Shown: positions 1 to 11,398 of the stretch, one piece after another
Layout: every line of letters starts with the position of its first letter
Numbering within the stretch: position 1 is the stretch's first letter
DNA from: Tubiluchus corallicola
Taxonomy: Eukaryota > Priapulida > Priapulimorpha > Priapulimorphida > Tubiluchidae
Assembly (NCBI GenBank): GCA_030141605.1
Contig: JAQGDQ010001370.1
Span: 1 to 44,065, forward strand
Direction: 5' to 3'
DNA: 44,065 bases
Translations under genes and position numbers: made by a program
Notes under the pieces: model-generated
Told to the model about the DNA's origin: nothing
Seen by the model: only the letters and a program-made list of their open reading frames with translations
Database searches by the model: none

Positions 1-3000
1 GGATCATATGGGAACTGACTGTGAGTACTCCAACCCTTGTTCACCAACTAATGACCAGTGCAAAAATGATGCAACTTGCGTAATCATTGATGGAGAGCCA
101 CCCGACTATGAATGCACATGTGATGAGGATCATATGGGAACTGACTGTGAGTACTCCAACCCTTGTTCACCAACTAATGACCAGTGCAAAAATGATGCAA
201 CTTGCGTAATCATTGATGGAGAGCCACCCGACTATGAATGCACATGTGATGAGGATCATATGGGAACTGACTGTGAGTACTCCAACCCTTGTTCACCAAC
301 TAATGACCAGTGCAAAAATGATGCAACTTGTGTAATCATTGATGGAGAGCCACCCGACTATGAATGCACATGTGACGAGGATCATATGGGAACTGACTGT
401 GAGTACTCCAACCCTTGTTCACCAACTAATGACCAGTGCAAAAATGATGCAACTTGCGTAATCATTGATGGAGAGCCACCCGACTATGAATGCACATGTG
501 ACGAGGATCATATGGGGAACCGACCGTGAGTACTCCAACCCTTGTTCACCAACTAATGACCAGTGCAAAAATGATGCAACTTGCGTAATCATTGATGGAG
601 AGCCACCCGACTATGAATGCACATGTGACGAGGATCATATGGGAACTGACTGTGAGTACTCCAACCCTTGTTCACCAACTAATGACCAGTGCAAAAATGA
701 TGCAACTTGCGTAATCATTGATGGAGAGCCACCCGACTCTGAATGCACATGTGATGAGGATCATATGGGAACTGACTGTGAGTACGCCGACCTTGTTCAC
801 CAACTAATGACCAGTGCAAAAATGATGCAACTTGCGTAATCATTGATGGAGAGCCACCCGACTATGAATGCACACGATGAGGATCATATGGGAACTGGAC
901 TGTGAGTACTCCAACCCTTGTTCACCAACTAATGACCAGTGCAAAAATGATGCAACTTTGCGTAATCATTGATGGAGAGCCACCCGACTATGAATGCACA
1001 TGTGATGAGGATCATATGGGAACTGACTGTGAGTACTCCAACCCTTGTTCACCAACTAATGACCAGTGCAAAAATGATGCAACTTGCGTAATCATTGATG
1101 GAGAGCCACCCGACTATGAATGCACATGTGACGAGGATCATATGGGAACTGACTGTGAGTACTCCAACCCTTGTTCACCAACTAATGACCAGTGCAAAAA
1201 TGATGCAACTTGCGTAATCATTGATGGAGAGCCACCAGACTATGAATGCACATGTGATGAGGATCATATGGGAACTGACTGTGAGTACTCCAACCCTTGT
1301 TCACCAACTAATGACCAGTGCAAAAATGATGCAACTTGCGTAATCATTGATGGAGAGCCACCCGACTATGAATGCACATGTGACGAGGATCATATGGGAA
1401 CTGACTGTGAGTACTCCAACCCTTGTTCACCAACTAATGACCAGTGCAAAAATGATGCAACTTGCGTAATCATTGATGGAGAGCCACCCGACTATGAATG
1501 CACATGTGATGAGGATCATATGGGAACTGACTGTGAGTACTCCAACCCTTGTTCACCAACTAATGACAAGTGCAAAAATGATGCAACTTGCGTAATCATT
1601 GATGGAGAGCCACCCGACTATGAATGCACATGTGATGAGGATCATATGGGAACTGACTGTGAGTACTCCAACCCTTGTTCACCAACTAATGACCAGTGCA
1701 AAAATGATGCAACTTGCGTAATCATTGATGGAGAGCCACCCGACTATGAATGCACATGTGATGAGGATCATATGGGAACTGACTGTGAGTACTCCAACCC
1801 TTGTTCACCAACTAATGACCAGTGCAAAAATGATGCAACTTGCGTAATCATTGATGGAGAGCCACCCGACTATGAATGCACATGTGATGAGGATCATATG
1901 GGAATTGACTGTGAGTACTCCAACCCTTGTTCACCAACTAATGACCAGTGCAAAAATGATGCAACTTGCGTAATCGTTGATGGAGAGCCACCCGACTATG
2001 AATGCACATGTGATGAGGATCATATGGGAACTGACTGTGAGTACTCCAACCCTTGTTCACCAACTAATGACCAGTGCAAAAATGATGCAACTTGCGTAAT
2101 CATTGATTGAGAGCCACCCGACTATGAATGCACATGTGATGAGGATCATATGGGAACTGACTGTGAGTACTCCAACCCTTGTTCACCAACTAATGACCAG
2201 TGCAAAAATGATGCAACTTGCGTAATCATTGATGGAGAGCCACCCGACTATGAATGCACATGTGACGAGGATCATATGGGAACTGACTGTGAGTACTCCA
2301 ACCCTTGTTCACCAACTAATGACCAGTGCAAAAATGATGCAACTTGCGTAATCATTGATGGAGAGCCACCAGACTATGAATGCACATGTGATGAGGATCA
2401 TATGGGAACTGACTGTGAGTACTCCAACCCTTGTTCACCAACTAATGACCAGTGCAAAAATGATGCAACTTGCGTAATCATTGATGGAGAGCCACCCGAC
2501 TATGAATGCACATGTGACGAGGATCATATGGGAACTGACTGTGAGTACTCCAACCCTTGTTCACCAACTAATGACCAGTGCAAAAATGATGCAACTTGCG
2601 TAATCATTGATGGAGAGCCACCCGACTATGAATGAATACGTGACGAGGATCATATGGGAACTGACTGAGTACTCCAACCCTTGTTCACCAACTAATGACC
2701 AGTGCAAAAATGATGCAACTTGCGTAATCATTGATGGAGAGCCACCCGACTATGAATGCACATGACGAGGATCATGGGAACTGACTGTGAGTACTCCAAC
2801 CCTTGTTCACCAACTAGTGCAAAAATGATGCAACCTATGTTACGGAAAGAGCCACCCGACTATGAATGCACATGTGACGAGGATCATATGGGAACTGACT
2901 GTGAGTACTCCAACCCTTGTTCACCAACTAATGACCAGTGCAAAAATGATGCAACTTGCGTAATCATTGATGGAGAGCCACCCGACTATGAATGCACATG

Positions 3001-4012
3001 TGACGAGGATCATATGGGAACTGACTGTGAGTACTCCAACCCTTGTTCACCAACTAATGACCAGTGCAAATGATGCAACTTGCGTAATCATTGATGGAGA
3101 GCCACCCGACTATGAATGCACATGTGATGAGGATCATATGGGAACTGACTGTGAGTACCCAACCCTTGTTCACCAACTAATGACCAGTGCAAAATGATGC
3201 AACTTGCGTAATCATTGATGGAGAGCCACCCGACTATGAATGCACATGTGATGAGGATCATATGGGAACTGACTGTGAAGTACTCCAACCCTTGTTCACC
3301 AACTAATGACTAAAGTAAAAATGATGCAACTTGCGTAATCATTGATGGAGAGCCAAATTGACAGAATGCACATGTGACGAGGATCATATGGGAACTGACT
3401 GTGAGTACTCCAACCCTTGTTCACCAACTAATGACCAGTGCAAAAATGATGCAACTTGCGTAATCATTGATGGAGAGCCACCCGACTATGAATGCATATG
3501 TGACGAGGATCATATGGGAACTGACTGTGAGTACTCCAACCCTTGTTCACCAACTAATGACCAGTGCAAAAATGATGCAACTTGCGTAATCATTGATGGA
3601 GAGCCACCCGACTATGAATGCACATGTGATGAGGATCATATGGGAACTGACTGTGAGTACTCCAACCCTTGTTCACCAACTAATGACCAGTGCAAAAATG
3701 ATGCAACTTGCGTAATCATTGATGGAGAGCACCTGACTATGAATGCACATGTGATGAGGATCATATGGGAATTGACTGTAGTACCCAACCCTTGTTCACC
3801 AACTAATGACCAGTGCAAAAATGATGCAACTCGTGTAATCATTGATGGAGAGCCACCCGACTATGAATGCACATGTGATGAGGATCATATGGGAACTGAC
3901 TGTGAGTACTCCAACCCTTGTTCACCAACTAATGACCAGTGCAAAAATGATGCAACTTGCGTAATCATTGATGGAGAGCCTCCAGACTACAACTGCACTT
4001 GCTCTGACGAGT
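1..4012 (+). repeat. 126-bp coding tandem repeat (VNTR), about 32 copies
   Basis: Units start at the motif GGATCATATG: 1, 127, 253, 379, 505, 632, 758, 881, 1009, then every 126 bases to 2647, then 2769 (motif reads ggatcatggg), 2881, 3007, 3131, 3255, 3381, 3507, 3633, 3758 and 3882. Differences between intact units are few and often at third codon positions, for example GAT/GAC in DEDH and CCC/CCA before the next Asp. A rare CCA variant at 1235 recurs at 2369, exactly nine units (1134 bp) later, with the same GAT/GAC pattern around it. Confidence 0.95.
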
Positions 4013-4036
4013 GGACTGGCATATTTTGTCACTTGT
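1..4036 (+). CDS. Gene A array exon: about 32 tandem EGF-like units
   Basis: The reading frame starts at base 2 (GAT CAT ATG GGA). Each 42-residue unit reads NPC...DQC...ATC...YEC-T-C...MGTDC, an EGF with six cysteines and no calcium-binding DxNE motif. The last unit diverges (CTCSDEWTGIFC) and the exon ends at 4036 before gtaagtag. Open stretches are 2-526, 902-2107, 2150-2632 and 3358-4036. Between them are one-, two- and four-base indels and TGA codons. From 505 to 1009 the indels cancel to exactly four unit lengths. From 2647 to 3882 ten units are short by 25 bases in total, which leaves the array out of frame with the exon end. Confidence 0.8.
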
Positions 4037-7000
4037 GTAAGTAGGTTTTTTCTCGTATGTGATTTGTCATTGTTATAATTTTTAAGTAAAATTGTGGGCT
4101 CCTGTCAGATATGTCAAAATTTAAATGATCTGCACAAGGGCAGTGATTTTCATTTACACCATATTGTGTAATGTAAAAGTTGTGATACAGTTTTAAATTT
4201 TTGTAGCAAAACGAGCTCATTAAAACATCAATGCATAGAGTTGCAGTCAAACTGTTGCAAATTTTATTTGTTGCTCCTTGATTTTTTTTCAGTTGTACCA
4301 AACCCGTGTAAAAGCGAGCCGTGCTACAATTCAGGTGTTTGCTACCAAAGTCCAAATATAACATCTAATGAATACGTATGTTACTGTGATGAAAATTGGA
4401 TCGGTCAGAACTGCACAGATCCCCACCCCTGTACACAGATTACCTGTGAAAATGGTGACTGTTACCTGACAAGTGACGGAATTACAGCATCGTGTGGGTG
4501 TGTCAGCGGATACTTTGGTGACGACTGTTCCATACTAAATCAGTGTGCGCATCGCGATCCATGTGGTCCATATGGATCATGTATTCCAGAAGAAGACGGA
4601 GAAGCTACATGTGTATGCGATGGAGGATACGTAGGAGAAAACTGTACAGAAGGTAATAATAATAAATTTAATAATTGTACTGTGCAGTGCACCATGGCTT
4701 CATGTTGTTGTACTGCCAGCTTTTGTGTATCTTGTGTAAGAATTTTACTTTGTCTTGTATGCTCGCAGAATTGTCTGCTATTGTGCTATGTTGTTATATT
4801 TACTTGAAACGTAGTCTGCTGTTGTGGAATGTTGTGTATTTACTTACAACGCTTTCTACTGTTGTGCAATGTTGCGTATTTACTTGCAACATTGTCTGTA
4901 ATCTTATGATAGTGAAGCAGTTGTCAACTGACAAGATTGTCATTATCATGAACCTAAGAGCAAGTTAGCAGACCATTGTTTGGTGCATTGTAATAGTGAG
5001 TTTGGATAATTTTTGCAAGCCATTTGATATTTTTCTTTTCTGGTTATATATTCGAATAGTAATTCTGAAAATCAAAAAATTTAACTCTAAGGAGTTTCAG
5101 ATGCGTGCAAAAACTTTTTGACTAAAATATGTGACCTTTGAACTGATGTGATATCATTTGGTAAGGTTTGCTTTTCTAACTAGTTTAAAGCAGATGTGCT
5201 TTCAATTTGTAGGGATTCAAAAAGATTGAAGCCTTAATTAACTGAGGGTGTCAAAGAGACTACGCCGATGTTGTTTCGTCTATAAACTACCATAAATAAA
5301 ACTTCAGACAACTTCAATATGTAGCTTAAATTGACTGTTAATGTTTAATATGTGATTTCTCTGCGATGAATATTTTACATATGCATCATAGCCAAACATC
5401 AGGTATTAACTGCCCACCTGCTTGCTTAGTTCAAGTTAATTTTAATAATTTTGGGCAGGTAACACCACAGAACGGAAATGTTTAGTTCTGATAAAATTAA
5501 TAATGCCAATGTCCTCTTCAGAATTGGAAGAACTTAAATTAAGCATATGTTTATTGTTTATTCTGGTATTAAATAATTACATTAATAAAAATAAGACTTT
5601 GTAACAATAACAATCAATTGTGCACTTTTTTTCATCCTTTTAATACAATTAGAAGCGCAAAACGGCAGGTTATAGGAGCATCCTTGTTTATAGGAGAGTC
5701 ATACATATATTACAAGACTGCAGACAATGTTTCAAGCAAACACAACATCGCATAACAGCAGGCAATGTTGGAAGCAAAATGGCTTGTTTTGAATGTATTG
5801 CAAGATATTTGAAAAGCAGTACATGTATAAATAAAGCTTAATTTGAAGCCTAAGTATTATAGGTTGGCTTTAGTCCTAAGAAAAACCCAATTGTCATTAT
5901 TAGTTACTTTTAATAGGCCTATATATTATTAGCAAAATACCAGCCAAAACCTATTATAGTAGGTAAATGACGTCATTTTTTGTATTTGTTTTAATTTTAA
6001 TAAAGTTATTATTATAATCGTGCAGGCTGACAATTATTCTTACTACTCTAACTATTAATTTTCATTTTTCAGCTGCAGAAGGACCATGCCTATCTGATCC
6101 TTGCCTGAATGAAGCCATATGTCACATAAATCCACCAATGGGTGAGGAACAAACTTATGCATGTTTGTGTGGGGATGACTATCTTGGAAATGACTGTCGT
6201 TACTCAAATCCATGTGCATCTAATCCTTGCAATGATTTGGGTAAGTGCAACTAAATTACTTATTATAATATCTAGTGGCACAAACCCACAGTTAATTAAA
6301 TTTTGATACCAAACATGGAAGACAGAAAATGTGAAAAAGTTGGAATACATATGGCTTGGATTTGAACCAGGGGACCTTCTGCTTACAAGACAGAGGTCTT
6401 GGGCAACTAGGCCACAATATCCCTGAAAGATGAAATCAGTCCAAAATTCATAATTTATAACTGGCTGATAAAATTATTCTAATTAGTTTGAATCAGTCTT
6501 GTTTTTGCGATCTGACACTGGACGTACTGAATTTGGTTGGCAAACTATTAGATATGAATTTTGGACTACTTTGAGCACTGTGAGATGCAGTAGGTTAGTG
6601 GTTACTGTATCTGCAATATAAGTAGAAGGTTCCTGGTTTGTATAAACATATTTTATTGATCTCAGAATTAACAATAAAGTATTACAGATGCTTAACTAAA
6701 GTTTCTTCTGAGGTAATAAATTGAACTTGATATAGGCTGAAAAAAGATCACAAATATATTATAATAATAACATAAGGTTCCTTGTTCAAATCCAGATTGC
6801 ATCCCAACTGTTTCACATTTCCTGTGTTTCATGTTTAGTATAAAAATGCAATTAATGGTGAGTTTGTGAACATCATTATAGTTACATCAAAATGTTAAAT
6901 TGCAGTTATTATTCAAAGCAAATTCCGTAAAGTAGTAAAATGTTATTGTTTGTTTGGGTACTTTTATGCCTTTCAGCACCTGACTAGGTTTTAAAATCTA

Positions 7001-7603
7001 AATGCCACAGGGAAAATTAGTGAAGCAAAATGGATGCCACTACTCTGTCTAAATAATCCATGCTTTATTTAGTAATGGCTGAGTTTTGTTTGGCAGAAAA
7101 ATAATTGTAGTAAACTTTATAACCATTAATCCTATCAGTTTTTATCAGCAAAGTAGCTGGGGGAGTGCTGATGTTATTCTACAATATATACTTAATAACA
7201 TACTCTATGCAATAGTTAATAATATACTTATACTTTAGGTACGTGCCTAATAATTGTGCCAGAGCAGCAACTACAGCCATCCTACCTATGTCACTGTGAT
7301 AATGGATACATTGGTCAAACCTGTCCAAGTGTTCATACAAGACCCAATGACATGTTCATTCAGCAAGTGCTTTATGCAAAATGTCCAGACGGGATGAGTG
7401 GCAGCAAGTGTGATATTCTTGATCCTTGCTATGGAGCACACAATCCCTGCATCAATGGAGAGTGTCTTGTTGATGGACGTGATTCAGAGAAAGCTGTTTG
7501 CTCATGCTTCGATGGTTTCTACGGTGTGCTTTGTGAAAAACGAAAACCAGTGCCACTGAAACGAATGAAAAATATAAAAAGTCGTAAAACTAGAGTGTTG
7601 TGA
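1..7603 (+). CDS. Gene A: secreted multi-EGF protein with giant EGF tandem array (5' truncated)
   Basis: Exons are 1-4036, 4293-4652, 6073-6240 and 7239-7603 (stop TGA 7601-7603). All introns are GT-AG and phase 1, so the exons join in frame: T|TT, G|CT and G|GT. The product is a chain of EGF-like domains with six cysteines each and CxCxxxxxGxxC ends. About 32 come from the array exon, three from the second exon, one and a half from the third, and the rest from the last. There is no membrane segment after the EGFs. The C-terminus is a short basic tail (KRMKNIKSRKTRVL), so the protein is probably secreted or matrix-bound. The 5' end lies outside the window. As written, the array carries frameshifts and stops, so only the 3' exons are certain to be intact. 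The paralog at 8858-12718 has the same 3' exon plan. Confidence 0.8.
4037..4292 (+). other. Intron of gene A
   Basis: A GT-AG intron with donor gtaagtag and an acceptor behind a long T tract. I see no other element in it. Confidence 0.8.
4293..4652 (+). CDS. Gene A exon with three EGF-like domains
   Basis: This 120-codon, phase 1-1 exon encodes three consecutive EGF-like domains: VPNPCKSEPC through WIGQNC, PHPCTQITC through YFGDDC, and NQCAHRDPC through YVGENC. It contains potential N-glycosylation sites (NIT, NCT). It corresponds to the exon at 9942-10286 of gene B. The open frame running on past 4652 to about 4807 is intron read-through. Confidence 0.85.
4653..6072 (+). other. Intron of gene A (1.4 kb)
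   Basis: An AT-rich intron with donor gtaataat and acceptor tttttcag. Around 4740-4900 it holds imperfect short repeats of the type ttgtatttacttg/gttgtgcaatgttg. I see no gene or recognisable transposon in it. Confidence 0.7.
6073..6240 (+). CDS. Gene A exon: one EGF plus the first half of a split EGF
   Basis: This 168-base, phase 1-1 exon encodes an EGF (GPCLSDPC through YLGNDC), then RYSNPCASNPC, where an intron interrupts the next EGF after its second cysteine. It matches the gene B exon 11109-11273 in length class, phase and content. The donor is gtaagtgc. Confidence 0.85.
6273..6424 (-). mobile_element. tRNA-headed SINE, minus-strand copy
   Basis: Read on the minus strand, the head is tRNA-like: an A-box-like TGGCCTAGTTG, an anticodon arm whose loop reads CTTGTAA (TGT, a threonine-type anticodon), and a B-box GGTTCAAATCC. 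A body follows with CACATTTTCTGT and ends near GGGTTTGTG. The same body lies in the opposite orientation at 6774-6870 in the same intron, so it belongs to a dispersed family. Confidence 0.65.
6580..6660 (+). mobile_element. Degenerate tRNA-like SINE head
   Basis: The sequence GGTTAGTGGTTA, followed about 35 bases later by AAGGTTCCTGGTTTG, has the order and spacing of a decayed A-box and B-box. It lies between the two better SINE copies of this intron. Recognition is tentative. Confidence 0.3.
6774..6870 (+). mobile_element. SINE tail copy, plus strand
   Basis: Begins with a B-box-like TTGTTCAAATCC, then aligns with the reverse complement of 6273-6380 through ATCCCAACTGTTTCACATT, TTTCATGTTTAGTAT and GGTGAGTTTGTG. 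Its tRNA-like head is missing or too diverged to see. Confidence 0.6.
7239..7603 (+). CDS. Gene A terminal exon
   Basis: Enters in phase 1 (G|GT ACG TGC) and completes the split EGF: TCLIIV... through YIGQTC. A cysteine-poor spacer follows (HTRPNDMFIQQVLYAKC), then a partial EGF (CPDGMSGSKC) and a last EGF (PCYGAHNPC through FYGVLCEK). A lysine/arginine-rich tail precedes the TGA at 7601-7603. Gene B ends the same way, except that its basic tail is absent. Confidence 0.85.
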
Positions 7604-8857
7604 GAATTAGTTGGTTATGTTTGATGTTAGAAGCAGAAGAATTAAGGTTATTGTTTTAAGATATGAACAGTAAATTACTTTTATTTTTTAAATATGCTAT
7701 TTTTAAAAGTAAATAACTTTCTTACTTGTAAAGAAAATAATATTTTTTGCTGAAGCTTATGCTGATACTATTATTTTAGTTTGTTTTACTGATACACATT
7801 AGTGACTCACTGATTTACATAATTAGATGGTGCCATAGTGGTGATGGACTAGCTTTTATCATCGAATACTTGTGCATCTGACAGTTATTATAGTAAGAAA
7901 TTATACTACTTTTGTATACATAGGAGGTTGTATTGATAATTTTGTCCTGTTTTATTCATAGTGAAACAGAATTTAGGCATGTAGTTTTAGTGGGTAAGTA
8001 TCATAACCCATGTCATACTTTCAGTCATTAAAATTAAATAGGATTTTAAACAGCTACCATTTTGTGTTACTACCTTTCTAAGCTTGTCAACAACGCAAAG
8101 CTGTTATGAGCGAATCATTACGGTCATAAAGACTGTGTCTTAAAAGTTAAAACTGTGTTTTAAAGAATGATTTTCCAGGCTGTTAAATGCATTTCACTTG
8201 TAGAAGTTAGGTGTAAATTTCATGTAGATACATTTGATAATATATGTAATAAACTATAGAGGTACTGGTTATTGTTAGTATCAGGTACTATGGTTTTAGA
8301 TGAGTCATAGAGGGGGTCGTCAAACTGGAAAAGGGAGAATGACAAATGTTTTACACCGTACTGTCTGCATTTAAATTTGTGAAATTTGTTCAAACAGTTA
8401 TGGTTTAGTTGTACAGCTAATTGAGAGGGCATCAAACAGTTATATTATCACGTGAATGATAATTTGGAAATCAGTTCAACTAACTAGTGCAGCAGTTTGT
8501 TTTATTGTATTATCTTATCTGACTGTCAAACATATCTGGTACAAATAAGCGACAGTAGTATTTGGTTTGAGATAACTTATTAACCTGCTGCCTTATGACT
8601 ATAAGGGAGTGACACTGAAATTCATTACTAAATAAACTAAAACGTTCTTTCTGTTTACTCACGTCTTCATTTTGATATGTCAATCAAATCTTATGACGTT
8701 ATTTCAGACACACCTGTTTGTTATGCCACTATCAATTAGTCCTACTCTTCATCTGTTCTGTTTGTTTGACAACCTGTATTAGAGACTGAGAAATTAATTT
8801 CACCATACTATATGCAACATACGAAGTTACATAGTTATCGAAGGCAACTGTAACAGA
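7604..8857. other. 3' UTR of gene A and intergenic spacer
   Basis: AT-rich with no coding signal on either strand. Poly(A) signal candidates are AATAAA at 8248-8253 and 8631-8636. If the second is used, gene A ends only about 200 bases before the start codon of gene B, and the gene B promoter must be very compact. Confidence 0.5.
8631..8636 (+). promoter_or_regulatory. Candidate poly(A) signal of gene A
   Basis: An AATAAA hexamer about 1.03 kb after the stop codon and 220 bases before gene B. AATAAA at 8248-8253 is an equally possible alternative. Confidence 0.3.
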
Positions 8858-8921
8858 ATGATTTTTGGAAGTGCAAATATTTGTATTATTTCCTTCGCCT
8901 TGCTTTACAACTGTGTATCTG
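8858..8921 (+). CDS. Gene B exon 1: signal peptide
   Basis: ATG at 8858 opens 21 codons plus one base, with a hydrophobic core IISFALLY and small residues near the exon end, followed by donor gtaagtac. A TATA-like stretch (actatatgc) lies about 45 bases upstream. No upstream in-frame ATG competes. Confidence 0.75.
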
Positions 8922-11365
8922 GTAAGTACATTGCGTTTTATAATTATAAAAATAAATATTCCTTATAATAACTGTGTTGTGTATTACTGTGTAGTATTAC
9001 ACTATTTAAAATTATGAAACTTTTATACAAGTGGGTCTAATTTGGTACACCAAATAACTTTGTGATAAAAACAGCACCCAGGGTAAAAAACCTTGGCAAA
9101 TCACAGTTCAGCAGGCAAAAATAGTAGCATCTTTCTGATTTGTTTAATTGTTATTTCAGTTTGTGTATCTTTATGTGTATAATGTACATAAAGTTACAGC
9201 AAAAGCATTGAATCAGCTGTTTGTATAACCATATTTAGGTGATAGTGTGTCGATATATTTGTCCATAAAAGTTTATTGATGCATTAACTGTGAAATAGGT
9301 TGAGAAGATACATACATAAAACTCGAAAGTAAGTAGAATAACTTTTATATGCGACCTTTTCCATTTAACTGCAATTTGTAAATCAGTTGGTTGTAACGTC
9401 TTATGAAGCACAAACTACTTTCTCTGACTGCCTGTTCATATGTGTGCCAGACATACATTTAAAATGTGTAGAGTAAGTATGAGAATCATTCTTCTTTTGT
9501 ATAAAATCTCAATAAACTAGCTTAAAGACCATTGTATGTAGTATATGTAATAAACCTTTTCACAGTTTCATTATGCTCACGCGCAGTTGCTGTAGGTCAA
9601 ATTTTTAAGTGTTCCACAGCAACGTGTCTTAACTGCAACCGTCACCTGACACGTGTGTAAACCAAAGCTGTTTACCTCACCAGTTCAGTAACTTCAGTTG
9701 TTTTACGTGGACATTACTTAATTATGTATTAGTCCATGCGAAGAGTGATTTACTCGCAGGATCTTGTGTGGGAACAAGAAAAAATGAACTAGGTAAGGTT
9801 ACTAGTACAATAGCATGGGCTGCGAGGTGCTGTCAAGTGTACACAAATACATTGTCTGGTACACTTAACCTTTGACCTTTTCTCGATCATAAATCACTGG
9901 AACTGTGAAAAGGATTATGGTACCACAATAATCTTTTATAGCTGCTGGACCATGTGATCCAGATCCTTGCGGAGAACATGGAAAGTGTTTTGAGAATCCA
10001 GAAGATTACTTCTGTGAGTGCTCATCTGGCTATATTGGCAAGAACTGCAATGAGGAACATGCTTGTGAAAACCTCCCATGTACCAATGGCGAATGTCTTT
10101 GGAATAGGGATACTAATGAAGCTCGATGCACATGTAATGCTGGTTTTATGGGTGCTAGTTGCTCCATGGTGGATCCGTGTTTTGATAATAACGGTGACTG
10201 TGCGTATGGAGTTTGTCATGCAACTGAAGAGGGGAATCCTTTATGCCAGTGTGACGATGGATGGTTTGGTGAAAAATGCGATCAAGGTAAAAAAAAGATG
10301 GCACAAAGTACAAATGTCTTTACATTCTAGAAATATTGGTCAAAAATTTAAAATAGATTTTAATGTTAATTTTGCAATTATTACACTTCAAAGATCTCAT
10401 TTTGTAGTCACGTAAAATTACAGTACAATTACAAATAACTTTTAGCAGTTGATTCAAATGACTCAACAGCTTAATATGCACTTAATTCTGCAAAACTATT
10501 AGTAGTCACATCGAAGAAATTCTGACGTGGCAAACAGCATACTCCACTGCATTTTTACTCAGCAGCAAGTTAAATTTAAAGGCCTATAAAACCCTAACAG
10601 ACATCGATTTAACGCATTATTATGATTACAAAAAGACTTCACAGTTATTTTTAAACAAAAGAGACTTGTAAATTAAATAAATTACCCTTTTCTGTTGAAT
10701 TTCGAACTCATGCTTTGCCTTAAAGATCGCAGTGCTTCACTTCTTTGGCGCGAGTGAGCGAGAAGGACGTAACAAGGTACAGAAAGCATTTTTGGTTGCC
10801 GATCTTTGGTGACCTCGTGACTGTACTCATAATGTCATTCGTTTCGCTCAATGAAAAACGGCGGTTCTTCAAATTCAATGCTGCTAACAACGAAGTGACA
10901 AAACACCAAAAGCAACAGGTTTTACAGTAAGTTTACAGTAAAGTAAATATTTGTAATGAGAGTAGGACCTTAAGTTGTAAAACGCTTATATTAGAGTGAG
11001 GGTTTAATTTGACTTTAAAGTGATAATGAGATCCAGCAAGCCCACTTTTGCAATTTTTGTCAACTTCTTAAACAACTTTTTTGACAACTTACCTCTGCTT
11101 TGTTGTAGATGTTCAAGGGCAATGTACTTCAGCACCTTGTGGTCCGAATGGAGTTTGCCACACGAATTCGTTGACAGGAGGTCCTCCGTCCTACGTGTGT
11201 TCCTGTCACCTTGGATACATGGGCATAAACTGCGAGTATGAGAATCCCTGTGAGCCCACTCCATGCAGTCCAGGTAAACACTACCTATTGCTGAAACTTG
11301 CACAAGACAGAAGCAGATAAATCTAAAACATTAAAAAATGCATCTGTATAATTAATTTTGGTGGT

Positions 11366-11398
<33 letters not shown>

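Noticed and set aside
3088-3842. Minus-strand open frames across the EGF array
   Set aside because: They are antisense shadows of the repeat and have no domain or splice support.
1-4012. CRISPR-like regular repeat
   Set aside because: The 126-bp units are contiguous without unique spacers and code for EGF domains; the surroundings are eukaryotic.
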